This document shows, one piece after another, positions 18,135 through 27,779 of a stretch of DNA of 64,000 nt (its first letter is position 1; each line of letters starts with the position of its first letter). Made by a program: the position numbers and the translations under genes. Below the pieces are notes generated by a model. That model ran no database searches. It was not told where the DNA came from and saw nothing but the letters and a program-made list of their open reading frames with translations. The DNA comes from a bacterium. GTDB taxonomy: Bacteria; Hinthialibacterota; Hinthialibacteria; H5-UNCL2. The DNA is taken from the NCBI GenBank assembly GCA_015075175.1, contig JABTUV010000019.1:8397-72396 (forward strand), written 5' to 3'.

Positions 18135-18875
18135 ATGCGCACCGTCAATCCCCACAGCGCGGAGAAGCTGCACGCGCAGCTGGCGCGCCTTCTGCGCGAG
18201 GAGATCGCTGCGGGACGCTACGCGCCGGGGACCAATATTCCCACGGAAAACGAGTTGTGCGCGTCGCACGCCGTCAGCAAGGCGGTAGTACGGCAGGCGG
18301 TGGGTATGCTGGTCGCCGAGGGATTGGTGGAGCGGCGGGCGGGGCGAGGTACGCGGGTGCTGTCGACCGGGCCGGCGGCGGGCGTGCGGATGACGCTGGC
18401 CTTGGGCGATCCGCGCCTGGCGGCGTCGCATCCGGTGGAGGTGCACGTGGAGAGCAAGAAGATGGTGCGCGTGCCGGCCGCGCTGCGCGACTTTTTTCCC
18501 CGTTCGGACGCGCTGCGGCTGTTTGAACTGGTACGCCTCTTTACGCTGGACGGAAAACCCGCCGCGCTGGAGACCAGCCACGTGGCGGAGACGCACTGCC
18601 CCGGCCTGGCGGTTCTGAACCTGCGGGGACGGGGCATTCCCGAGGTGCTGGAGGGCCATTACGGACTGCGGCTGGCGCGGGGGACGCTGCGGTTCGCCCT
18701 GGGCGCGGCGGAAGCCGAGGAGGCGCGGCTGCTCTGTCTGCCGCCGGCGGCGGGCGTGCTGGTCGCCGTGCAACGCCTCTGCCTTGCCGACGACGCGCCG
18801 GTCGCGCACGTGCGCGTGGTGTCGGCGGAGGGCGCGCCGGCATTGACTTTCGAGTTGCGCCGCGCCGCGCCGTGA
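18135..18875 (+). CDS. GntR/HutC-family transcription regulator with UTRA domain
   Basis: 246 residues from MRTVNPHSAEKLHAQLARLL. Residues 8-75 are the winged helix: LREEIAAGRYAPGTNIPTEN, then SKAVVRQAVGMLVAEGLVER and RRAGRGTRVL. Residues 90-245 fit a UTRA ligand-binding domain (VRLFTLDGKPAALETSHV, GLRLARGTLRF). Such regulators bind a sugar or amino-acid-like effector; the ligand here is unknown. The start was chosen because the promoter lies immediately upstream; the longer frame from 18006 would place the promoter inside the gene. Its TGA overlaps the GTG of the next gene, so it probably controls its own operon with the glycosyltransferase. Confidence 0.85.
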   Translation: MRTVNPHSAEKLHAQLARLLREEIAAGRYAPGTNIPTENELCASHAVSKAVVRQAVGMLVAEGLVERRAGRGTRVLSTGPAAGVRMTLALGDPRLAASHPVEVHVESKKMVRVPAALRDFFPRSDALRLFELVRLFTLDGKPAALETSHVAETHCPGLAVLNLRGRGIPEVLEGHYGLRLARGTLRFALGAAEAEEARLLCLPPAAGVLVAVQRLCLADDAPVAHVRVVSAEGAPALTFELRRAAP

Positions 18876-20473
18876 GACTCCCCCGCGACGTTGCTGCCTG
18901 GTCGCTGGTCGCGCTGGCCCTGACGGCGGTAACCCTCCTGCGCTTCGGCAACCTGGGCGCGCGCAGCCCGTGGTTGGACGAGATCATGGCCGCCATCGCC
19001 TCGGGCCTGGGCGCGGCCACGAGCCTGGACTACGCGCGCGGCGACGTGACGCCGCCGCTGCACTATCTCCTCATGGTTCCCTTCGCGCGCAGCGCCTGGC
19101 CGGAGTTCTGGCTGCGCGTGCCCGCCGCGCTGTCGGGGGTGGTGGGCATCGTCGCGCTGTATGCCTGGCAGGCGCGACGCGGACGGCCTCGCGCCGGCGC
19201 CTGGGCGGCGTTCTGCTTCGCCCTCTCTCCCTTCGCCCTCTTTCACGCGCAGGACGCGCGCATGTACTCGCACATGATGCTTTTTTCCATGCTGGCGATG
19301 ATGTTCCTGGATGAAATGCTGGACGGCGCTGCCGGGGAGGCGCAGCACCCCTCGATACGGCCTGCGGCCTACTCGGGGCCAGGCGCTGCGCAACTACGGC
19401 GGGGGCTGCTTTTGACGCTGGCACTGACGCTGGGGTTGTACAACAGCTACTTTGCCGCGTTTTTGTGGACTTCGCTGGCGCTGTACCTGGCCTGGCGCGT
19501 CGGCACGGAAAGGGAATCCTCGGGGCGGGGGCGCGCGTTGCCGGCGATACTGGCGATGCTGGTCCCCGTGGCGCTGCTCTTGCCGTGGCTCGTGGGGTTG
19601 CCGGAGAACGGCAAGCTGGGATTTCACTTCTCAGGACTGCAAGTACGCCATGCGGGAGAGGTGGCGTGGAGCCTCGCGCGCGAGTTCGGCGGGGGCGAGA
19701 TGGGAGTGGTCTTCTGGCCGCTGGTCGGTTACGGCCTGGGGCGGGCCGAGCGGCGGGCGCGGATGCTGGGCGCGATGCTCTTCATCGTGCCGGCGGCGTT
19801 TCTTTTGGTTTACGATCCGCGCGGGCACTTTTTCGCCGCGCGCTACCTGGCGTATCTCTTTCCCTTCGCGGTCGTGGCGGCGGGATGGGCGCTGGCGGAG
19901 CTGGAGGCGCGGTTGGTTGCGCGCGCCGGTTGGCGTCCCGCCGCCGCGACGGCGGCTTTGGCGGCCGCTCTTGCCTTGTCGGCGGCGCCCGCCCTGTGGC
20001 GATACGAGCGGGGCGAGAAGGAGAACTGGCGACAGGCCGCAGCAATTCTCGCCCAGCGCATGAAACCGGGCGACGTGCTCCTGACGGGAGTGCACGACGC
20101 GCGCATCGCCATCGATTACTATCTGGCGCGGGGCGGGGCCAGTCCGCTGACCGAGCCGATCCTGAGATTGGCCCAGGCGCAGCCGCCGGAGGTCTTTCCC
20201 CTGCGCGGCGGCGTAGGCCTGAATCGCCAGATCGTCCTCAATCCCAATTTGCGCGAGACCTGGCAACTGGAGGAGCTGGAGGCGCTGGCGGCCGCCAGCC
20301 GCAAACCGGGCGACGTCTGGTGGGTATCCGCCCATCCGGAAGCCTACGCGCGCGACTTCCACGTGCATCTGGCGCGCCGCTGGGAGCGCGTCGCGGTTCT
20401 GCCGGCGCTGGAAAGATGGGGGGAAATCCGCGTGTATCGCATGAAGCGGGAACCCCGAGCGAGTATCGATTAA
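18872..20473 (+). CDS. GT-C (GT39-like) membrane glycosyltransferase
   Basis: 533 residues from GTG 18872, overlapping the GntR stop by four bases. After the first membrane segment the periplasmic loop holds the family's acidic pair region (ARSPWLDEIMAA, then YARGDVTPPLHYLLM), followed by about ten more hydrophobic helices to residue 380 and a soluble C-terminal domain. This is the PF13231/PMT-2 arrangement that moves a sugar from a polyprenyl carrier. An in-frame insertion at about residues 158-171 (EAQHPSIRPAAYSGPG) is a dispersed palindrome. The stop TAA is part of the first unit of a hexamer array. Confidence 0.8.
   Translation: MRLPRDVAAWSLVALALTAVTLLRFGNLGARSPWLDEIMAAIASGLGAATSLDYARGDVTPPLHYLLMVPFARSAWPEFWLRVPAALSGVVGIVALYAWQARRGRPRAGAWAAFCFALSPFALFHAQDARMYSHMMLFSMLAMMFLDEMLDGAAGEAQHPSIRPAAYSGPGAAQLRRGLLLTLALTLGLYNSYFAAFLWTSLALYLAWRVGTERESSGRGRALPAILAMLVPVALLLPWLVGLPENGKLGFHFSGLQVRHAGEVAWSLAREFGGGEMGVVFWPLVGYGLGRAERRARMLGAMLFIVPAAFLLVYDPRGHFFAARYLAYLFPFAVVAAGWALAELEARLVARAGWRPAAATAALAAALALSAAPALWRYERGEKENWRQAAAILAQRMKPGDVLLTGVHDARIAIDYYLARGGASPLTEPILRLAQAQPPEVFPLRGGVGLNRQIVLNPNLRETWQLEELEALAAASRKPGDVWWVSAHPEAYARDFHVHLARRWERVAVLPALERWGEIRVYRMKREPRASID
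19348..19380. repeat. CTCGATAC/CTACTCGG palindrome inside a coding region
   Basis: CCCCTCGATACGGCC, TGC, GGCCTACTCGGGG: a near-perfect 33-bp hairpin of the same type as 23346, 52200 and 52340 (inverted). It lies in frame in a loop of the glycosyltransferase. Confidence 0.65.
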
Positions 20474-20602
20474 GATTAAGATTAAGATTAAGAGCAAGAG
20501 CAAGAGCAAGATTAAGAGCAAGAGCAAGAGCAGGAGCAAGAGCAAGATTAAGAGCAAGAGCAAGATTAAGATTAAGATTAAGATTAAGATTAGGATTGAG
20601 AT
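20468..20602. repeat. Hexamer array spanning two convergent stop codons
   Basis: About 22 units of AAGATT/AAGAGC fill the gap between the convergent genes. The TAA of the plus-strand gene (20471-20473) and the TAA of the minus-strand gene (20592-20590) both lie within the repeat units. Confidence 0.9.
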
Positions 20603-21363
20603 TGGGGTTTTGAGTCGGCGGAAACCTGCGTGGTCCCCGACTCGCCCCTCCATAGCAGCGCGAACATGCGACCCGAGCGGTCGCCGTCGCGGCGGTAGGA
20701 CTGCAGGTCGGGTTCTTCGTAGGTGCAGAGGGGCGAGACCTCGATGTTCTCCTCGGGGAGGCCACAGGCAAGAAGCGAATCTCGATTGAGTCGGGCGATG
20801 TCCAGTCTTTCTCCGGGGAGAATGGACTGTTCGACCGGCAGGTGCGAAAGGCGCCTTCGCACCTCGGCCAACACAGCCGGGCCGACCTGATAGTTGCGGG
20901 CGGAGATGGAGGGGCCGATCCAGGCGACCAGGTTTTCGGGACGGCAGCCGTAGCGCGCTTTCATTTGTTGCAGGGCGTGGGCGGCGGCGTCGGCGACAGT
21001 TCCGCGCCAGCCGCAATGCACGAGCGCCATCACCTCGACGACGGGATCGACCAGGTAGACGGGCGCGCAGTCGGCGACCAGCACGGCCAGGACGAGATCG
21101 CGCCGGTCGGTGAGGAGGCCGTCGGCTTCGGGCCGTTCGGCCAGCTCGGCGGGAGAAGTTTGGGCTGCCAAGACGCGCACGGTGGCGCCGTGGACCTGCC
21201 GGTTGCGCACGAGTGTGCGGTTGGACAATCCGAGCGAAGTCAGCAGTTCGGGGGGCGGCGGCCACTTGCGGTCGCCGGCCGCGCCTTCGCACACCGAGGC
21301 CAGCACGGCCGCATACGTGGCGGGCCAGGCGGGGGAGGCGGGACGTTCGAGCCGGAATCGCAC
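20590..21363 (-). CDS. pgeF: PgeF/YfiH-family peptidoglycan editing factor (polyphenol oxidase fold)
   Basis: 257 residues, usual length for the family. The metal-binding His-Cys-His set is present: NRQVHGATV near residue 58, VADCAPVYLVD near 98, VHCGWRGTV near 116. In characterised members this site gives oxidase or purine nucleoside activity, and E. coli YfiH acts in editing muropeptide precursors. The last ten residues (STDSKP-like, ending QSQS) run into the hexamer array. It is the last gene of a hemW-lepB-pgeF operon with a 4-nt gap to lepB. Confidence 0.9.
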   Translation of the reverse strand: MRFRLERPASPAWPATYAAVLASVCEGAAGDRKWPPPPELLTSLGLSNRTLVRNRQVHGATVRVLAAQTSPAELAERPEADGLLTDRRDLVLAVLVADCAPVYLVDPVVEVMALVHCGWRGTVADAAAHALQQMKARYGCRPENLVAWIGPSISARNYQVGPAVLAEVRRRLSHLPVEQSILPGERLDIARLNRDSLLACGLPEENIEVSPLCTYEEPDLQSYRRDGDRSGRMFALLWRGESGTTQVSADSKPQSQS

Positions 21364-21367
21364 CCCG

Positions 21368-22078
21368 TCAATCCTGTTCGTGCGTGCGGGGGGGCGGTCG
21401 ATCGAATGCCCGGATGCCGGGACGTTGCACGTGCGGGCGGTCGGGACTGACGCGATCCACGATCAGCCCGATGCGCGACAATGGCCAGAAGCGGAAGACC
21501 GCCTTGCCGACCACGTTCTTCTCGGGCACGCCGCCCCACTTGCGGCTGTCCAGGCTGACTCTGGAGTGGTCCCCGAACACGTAATACATGCCCTCGGGGA
21601 CCCTCTCGCGCGTGAAGAACTTCCCGTCCACCTCGTTAGTGTACGTGTTGACGTGAAAGAAGGGCACGCGATCCAGCGGCCTGTCGTTGACGAAAATCCG
21701 TCCCTCGCGCACCTCGACCACGTCGCCCGGCTTGCCGACCAGCCGCTTGATGTAGTAGCGCTTGTCGGGGTCGCTCTGCAGCAGCACGTCGGGGACCTGG
21801 AAGACCACGATGTCGCCGTAATCGGGCGGCTCGAACCAGTAATAGAACTTGGAGACGAGGATGCGGTCGCCGACGAGGAGGGTGTCCTCCATGGAGCCGG
21901 AGGGGATTTCATAGGCCTGCACGACGAAGGCCTGGAGGAGAATAAAGACCACGAGCGCGGTGATGAAGGATTCGAGGGTTTCATAGACGCGGGCGCGGCG
22001 GCGGGCGTGCTGGGCCAGCCGGCGTCCCAGCGGGAAGAGGGAAATCTTCTCGGCCATCCAGAGGAGCGGATACTTCAT
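21368..22078 (-). CDS. lepB: Signal peptidase I
   Basis: 236 residues. One membrane helix (about 36-55) precedes box B with the catalytic serine (IPSGSMEDTL, Ser62). The general-base lysine is in YYIKRLVGKPGD (Lys111), and box E reads FGDHSRVSLDSRKWG near residue 169. It cleaves signal peptides of exported proteins at the periplasmic face of the membrane. It starts 21 bases after the hemW stop and is followed by pgeF after 4 bases, so the three are probably co-transcribed. The tail after residue 205 is Arg/Pro-rich and not conserved. Confidence 0.95.
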   Translation of the reverse strand: MKYPLLWMAEKISLFPLGRRLAQHARRRARVYETLESFITALVVFILLQAFVVQAYEIPSGSMEDTLLVGDRILVSKFYYWFEPPDYGDIVVFQVPDVLLQSDPDKRYYIKRLVGKPGDVVEVREGRIFVNDRPLDRVPFFHVNTYTNEVDGKFFTRERVPEGMYYVFGDHSRVSLDSRKWGGVPEKNVVGKAVFRFWPLSRIGLIVDRVSPDRPHVQRPGIRAFDRPPPRTHEQD

Positions 22079-22099
22079 GCCATCCTCCCGGGCCGCGCC

Positions 22100-23239
22100 T
22101 CACACGAGGGCGGCCAGAATCTCGTCGGCCAGAAGTCGGCCGCGGCTGGTCAGGGTAACGCGGACGCCTTCTTGGCGCAAGAGGCCCGTTTGCAGATAAC
22201 GCCCAAACGGCGCGGGCGGCGGAGGATTTTCGGGGGCGACTTGCCTGTCCCACTGCGACAGATCAAGGCCCTCGGCGAGGCGCAAGCCGAGCATGAACCA
22301 CTCGGCGGTGCGCGTGGTGGGCGAGAGGATTTCTTCATCCAGGCGCGCCGGCGGGGAAGAGCAGCGCAGATAGTCCTCCAGGCGGGGGGTATTATGGAAG
22401 CGGCGGCCGGCGAGGTGGGAATGGGCGCCGAGGCCCAGGCCCAGATACTCGCCGCGGCGCCAGTAATTGAGATTGTGCGCGCATTCCCGGCCGGCCATCG
22501 CCCAATTGGAGATTTCGTAGTGCGCGTAGCCCGCCTCCTCCAGCATGAGCTCGGCCCGTTCGTACTGCTCGGCCTGGCGGTCGGGGTCGGGGGCGGGCTG
22601 ACGGCCCTGCCGGATCGCGGCGGCGTAGGGCGTGCCTCTTTCGACCGTCAGGCCATAGAGCGAGAGGTGCTGGGGCGAGAGCTGCAGCACTTCCGACAAT
22701 GTGCGTTGCCAAGCGGCGGGGTCTTCGTAAGGCCAGCCGTAAATGAGGTCGAGGGAGAGGTTGTCGATGCCTTCCTGTCGGGCGAGGGCGACGGCTTGGT
22801 GGACGCGGCCCTTGGTATGGATGCGGCCGAGGCCGACGAGCGTTTCGGGGTCCATGGACTGTACGCCGAGGCTGAGGCGGTTGGCGCCGACCTGGCGCAT
22901 GGCGGCCAGGCCGACGCGCGAGAGGCTCTCGGGGTTGGCCTCGAAGGTCCACTCGACGCCGGGGGGGACGGTGAAGGCGGCGCGCAGGGCGTGGCCGATT
23001 TGCCGGATGTCGGCGGGCGAAAGCAGGCTGGGGGTTCCGCCGCCGAAGAAGACGCTGGTGATGGGGCGGTCGGCCTCGGCGGCGCGCGTGACGATTTCGG
23101 CGCAGAGAGCATCGACGTAACGTCGGCGCACCTCCGGCGCGCCGACAGCGGTGACGAAATCGCAGTAGTGGCAGCGCATTTCGCAGAAGGGGAAATGCAG
23201 GTAGAGGCCGAGGGGAGCGGTTGTGCTGCAATGCGTCAT
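22100..23239 (-). CDS. hemW: HemW, radical SAM heme chaperone
   Basis: 379 residues. The radical SAM cluster motif is CEMRCHYC (Cys19, Cys23, Cys26), preceded by GLYLHFPF. FFGGGTPSLL, EANPE and NLSLDLIYGWP are typical of HemW rather than of true oxygen-independent coproporphyrinogen oxidase HemN, which has an extra N-terminal extension. C-terminal HemN_C-like sequence (TAEWFMLGLRLAEGLDLSQW) is present. It leads the hemW-lepB-pgeF operon. The region upstream is packed with dispersed repeats and no clear promoter was found. Confidence 0.93.
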   Translation of the reverse strand: MTHCSTTAPLGLYLHFPFCEMRCHYCDFVTAVGAPEVRRRYVDALCAEIVTRAAEADRPITSVFFGGGTPSLLSPADIRQIGHALRAAFTVPPGVEWTFEANPESLSRVGLAAMRQVGANRLSLGVQSMDPETLVGLGRIHTKGRVHQAVALARQEGIDNLSLDLIYGWPYEDPAAWQRTLSEVLQLSPQHLSLYGLTVERGTPYAAAIRQGRQPAPDPDRQAEQYERAELMLEEAGYAHYEISNWAMAGRECAHNLNYWRRGEYLGLGLGAHSHLAGRRFHNTPRLEDYLRCSSPPARLDEEILSPTTRTAEWFMLGLRLAEGLDLSQWDRQVAPENPPPPAPFGRYLQTGLLRQEGVRVTLTSRGRLLADEILAALV

Positions 23240-23345
23240 TTTTCCAAGTGCGCCGCCCAGGGACGGCCGGTCACAAGGTTTTGCCTTACCCGTAAAGGAT
23301 AAGAACCGAGGCAGCTTCGACGGCGGCCTGGGCGCGTGCAGATCG

Positions 23346-23447
23346 TCCTCTCGATACGCGGCGCGAAGTTACATCTTGCACATCAAGCGGGCGATCCAGC
23401 GCGCCGCTACTCGAGGACTCGGTTTTTCTTTCTCTCGCAACTCTGTC
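23346..23447. repeat. CTCGATACGCGGC...CTACTCGAGGAC palindromic element
   Basis: Outer arms CCTCTCGATACGCGGC and GCCGCTACTCGAGGACTCGG flank about 45 bp; a T-rich tail (GGTTTTTCTTTCTCTCGCAACT) follows. The tail matches the right end of the MITE at 45835-45952, showing the two are related. Confidence 0.65.
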
Positions 23448-23460
23448 TGGGCGCATTTCA

Positions 23461-23531
23461 GGACAGGCACCAATTTTCCCGCAACATTTCCGGTCAGGGG
23501 CAAGACAGGCGTGGAGAATTGGTGACTGTCC
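23461..23531. repeat. REPIN-like inverted pair (GGACAGGCACCAATTTTC)
   Basis: Left arm 23461-23478 and right arm 23514-23531 are reverse complements with two mismatches in 18. GGACAG-CACCAATTTTC-like sequences are typical of REPs moved by RAYT (Y1-type) transposases; that link is inference and no such transposase is in this window. Confidence 0.6.
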
Positions 23532-23543
23532 CGGGCGCCTCCC

Positions 23544-23574
23544 CTCACCCAGCCCTCTCCCAGGGGGAGAGGGT
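23544..23574. repeat. CCCTCACCC/CCCTCTCCC palindrome at lepA 3' end
   Basis: CCCCTCACCCAGCCCTCTCC followed by CAGGGGGAGAGGG, hairpin-forming, directly adjacent to the lepA stop. The same repeat type is in frame inside the GH115 gene at 32179. Confidence 0.6.
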
Positions 23575-25368
<1,794 letters not shown>

Positions 25369-25577
25369 GTTTTCTCACGCATCCCGCGCGGGTACTGAGG
25401 GCGGCGGTTCCGGCGCCAGCCGTCAACGCTAGCATAACCGGGGTTGCGTGCAAGCACCATCGGAAAGCGCGTGTTCGGGTGCAGCCGTAGAGAATCACGG
25501 CTGCAGACTGCGCGGAGCTGGTCCAGGTGGTCGCCACAGTTTGGGTGGAATTGCGCTGTCATTTGGCCCGCAGCGCC

Positions 25578-25668
25578 CTGTCAATTCGCCCCAAGGGAGA
25601 AATCCTGCCCGCCGTTGACGCGAGTCGAGTGCGAGGCAGAAGATTTCTCCCTTCGGTCGAAATGACAG
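25578..25668. repeat. 91-bp inverted-repeat element, copy 1
   Basis: Ends CTGTCAATTCG... and ...TCGAAATGACAG with inner arms AAGGGAGAAATC and GATTTCTCCCTT. Three more copies lie at 30978, 40698 and 48235. The rest of the 25369-25727 gap shows no gene. Confidence 0.85.
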
Positions 25669-25727
25669 CTACGCCGCCAAGTGTAGAAAACCCCACATGC
25701 CCCCGGCGCGTCCCGCGCGGAAGTTCG

Positions 25728-26750
25728 TCACGCGGCGGCGCGCGACAGGAGGTTGACGAGCGACAGCAGCCACTCCAGGAACACGATGGCGGCGCGCAGG
25801 GCGACGAAGAGCAGGATGGGGGAGAAGTCCAGGATGCCGATGCGCGCCCAGGGCGCCAGGCGATGCGCGAAGAGAAGCGGCGGCCCGCCGACGGCGAAGA
25901 GCAGCCGGAACGGCAGGTTGTTCGGATTGGGGGAGAACCAGGAGAGGATCACGAGCAGGATGGCGGCGACCATGAGCACGTGCAGGATGATCCAGGCGGG
26001 TACGAGCACGAAAGAGGCCAGGAGGGCGGTGGCATGGACGGCCGCCGCCGGGGCCGCGGGCGCGATCCAGGCCATCTGCTCTTTGAAGTCATTGCCGAGG
26101 GCGTTCCAGGCGGGCCAGGCGAGGAGGCGTCCCAGCAGCGACGCGGTCGCCGCCGCCAACCCGCAGTAGAGATTGAAGGTCAGGAGCGCCGTAATGAGTA
26201 CCGGCCAGTTGCTCTTGAGGCGGAATCGCGCCGCCGTGCGCCGGAAGAAGGGGACGGTGGACTCGTCCAACACTTGCAGGGCCAGGGGCCGCCAAAAGCC
26301 GCCCGCCTGCTGCCAGGAGAAGGCCAGGAAGAGGAGAGCGGAGCCCAGGTAGGCGGCGTGCAGGCAGAGGTTCTCGGTACCCGTTGAGAGGAAGAAGATG
26401 GAGAGCACCCATGATTGGGGGAGGAGGGTGGAGTCCGGCTCGGGTCTCCCCAGCCAGGCGACGATGACGGCGGCTTGGGCGAAGGGCTTGAGGGCCACGA
26501 TCAACAAAGCTGCAACCAGGGGGACGCGGTCCTTGACTCCGTACCAAGAGGCGGGCAGGAGGCTGCGCAGGGGCCGGCAGAGGATTTCGGTGTAATTGAA
26601 GAGCGCCGTCGTCCATACCCCGTAGCCGTAGAGGTAATAGCCGCGCATGGCGTAGCGCAAGAGAAAGAGGAGAACGACCGCGTACACGAACACGTCGATG
26701 AAGCGGAGGAGGATGGCCGGTCCGGCGTCCCTGGGCAGGAAGGGGAGCAT
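25728..26750 (-). CDS. YggT-family membrane protein
   Basis: 340 residues with about seven membrane helices and no charged catalytic motif. YggT signatures appear twice: YTEILCRPLRSLLP near residue 55 and LSWFSPNPNNLPFRLLFAVG near residue 270, so this is a duplicated YggT protein as seen beside proC in many bacteria. Its role is uncertain; in other species YggT proteins are linked to osmotic tolerance or cell-division membrane complexes. It begins 3 bases after proC ends, so the two are co-transcribed. Confidence 0.85.
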   Translation of the reverse strand: MLPFLPRDAGPAILLRFIDVFVYAVVLLFLLRYAMRGYYLYGYGVWTTALFNYTEILCRPLRSLLPASWYGVKDRVPLVAALLIVALKPFAQAAVIVAWLGRPEPDSTLLPQSWVLSIFFLSTGTENLCLHAAYLGSALLFLAFSWQQAGGFWRPLALQVLDESTVPFFRRTAARFRLKSNWPVLITALLTFNLYCGLAAATASLLGRLLAWPAWNALGNDFKEQMAWIAPAAPAAAVHATALLASFVLVPAWIILHVLMVAAILLVILSWFSPNPNNLPFRLLFAVGGPPLLFAHRLAPWARIGILDFSPILLFVALRAAIVFLEWLLSLVNLLSRAAA

Positions 26751-26753
26751 GGG

Positions 26754-27569
26754 TCAGCGATGCTCGTCGCCGAGTTCGGCGGAGCGTCGGGCGGCGGCCT
26801 CGACGGCCTGGCGGAAGATGCCGAAGATGTTGCTGTCCTCGAAGACTCCGATGCCGCGCAGGGTGGTGCCGCCCGGGGAGCAGACGCGCCGGCGCAGGAC
26901 CGCCGGCTCGTCGCCCAGTTTGCGGATCAGGCAGCTGGCGCCGTAGAAGGTCTCGACGACGAGGGTGCGCGCCACGTCGGCGGAGAGTCCCTGGGCCAGG
27001 GCGGCTTCCATCAGCGCCTCCATGAGCAGGAAGACGTAGCCGGGGCCGCTGCCGGAGACTGCGGTGACGGCGTCCAGGAGTCCCTCCTCGACTTCGACGA
27101 CCGCCCCGACGGTGGAAAGGATCTTGCGGGCGGCGGCCACGTCTTCGGCGGTGGTATGGGGGCCGACGCCGATGGCGGTGACGGCGCATCGGACCTGAAG
27201 GGCCAGGTTGGGCATCACGCGCACCACGCGGCGATGGCCGCCGAGTCGCTCGCGGATGGAGTCGGAGGGCCGTCCGGCGACGATCGAAATCACCAGCTGG
27301 TCCTGGGAGAGGTGGGGTGCGCAGAGGTCCAGGGCCTCGGTCACGTTCTGGGGTTTGACCGCCAAGAAGACGACGGGGATGCCGCGGATGGCGGGGCCGA
27401 TGTCCTCCTCCAGGGCGATGCCGAACTGGCGTCCGATGTGCTCGCGGCGGGCGGGATTGATTTCGACGGCGAGAATTTCCTCGGGGCGATAGAGGCCGTC
27501 GGACAACATGCCGCCCAGGAAGGCCTCGGTGGCGTTGCCGGCGCCGATGAAGACGATTTGCTTAGACAT
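26754..27569 (-). CDS. proC: Pyrroline-5-carboxylate reductase (last step of proline synthesis)
   Basis: 271 residues. N-terminal Rossmann motif IVFIGAGNATEAFLGG, substrate/NADP loop FLAVKPQNV, RVMPNLALQV, and the C-terminal signature VSGSGPGYVFLLMEALMEAA plus CSPGGTTLRGIGVFED identify it firmly. It reduces pyrroline-5-carboxylate to proline in the cytoplasm with NAD(P)H. A plausible promoter lies just upstream, separating it from trpC. It heads a proC-yggT operon. Confidence 0.96.
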   Translation of the reverse strand: MSKQIVFIGAGNATEAFLGGMLSDGLYRPEEILAVEINPARREHIGRQFGIALEEDIGPAIRGIPVVFLAVKPQNVTEALDLCAPHLSQDQLVISIVAGRPSDSIRERLGGHRRVVRVMPNLALQVRCAVTAIGVGPHTTAEDVAAARKILSTVGAVVEVEEGLLDAVTAVSGSGPGYVFLLMEALMEAALAQGLSADVARTLVVETFYGASCLIRKLGDEPAVLRRRVCSPGGTTLRGIGVFEDSNIFGIFRQAVEAAARRSAELGDEHR

Positions 27570-27605
27570 GAGTTGGCTCCGCGGTTGCGAACTTGATCAG
27601 CCGGA

Positions 27606-27633
27606 ATGGTAACACAGATGGGTGCTCCGGCAA
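27606..27633 (-). promoter_or_regulatory. Possible proC promoter
   Basis: On the minus strand TTGCCG, a 16-nt spacer and TACCAT end 37 bases upstream of the proC ATG. The remaining part of the 27570-27779 gap has a short open frame (RIRDDLLEDLRAICG) with no recognisable family. Confidence 0.4.
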
Positions 27634-27779
27634 GTCTTCCGAACCGGGCCGGCGCCGCCTTAAAGGCTTATGGCCGCAAATCGCGCGCAAGTCCTCCAGA
27701 AGGTCGTCGCGGATGCGGGGGGTCTGGGCCGCCAAGGGGAAGCAACTCCATCTGCACCCAGCGGGGCGGCGACGGCGGT

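Noticed and set aside
16845-18809. 654-residue version of the minus-strand membrane protein
   Set aside because: The N-terminal 390 residues lie antisense to YkvA and GntR and lack conserved sequence; the start at 17639 gives a clean membrane protein.
19631-21292. 553-codon minus-strand frame through the hexamer array
   Set aside because: It reads ILILIL through the array and overlaps pgeF and the glycosyltransferase in wrong frames.
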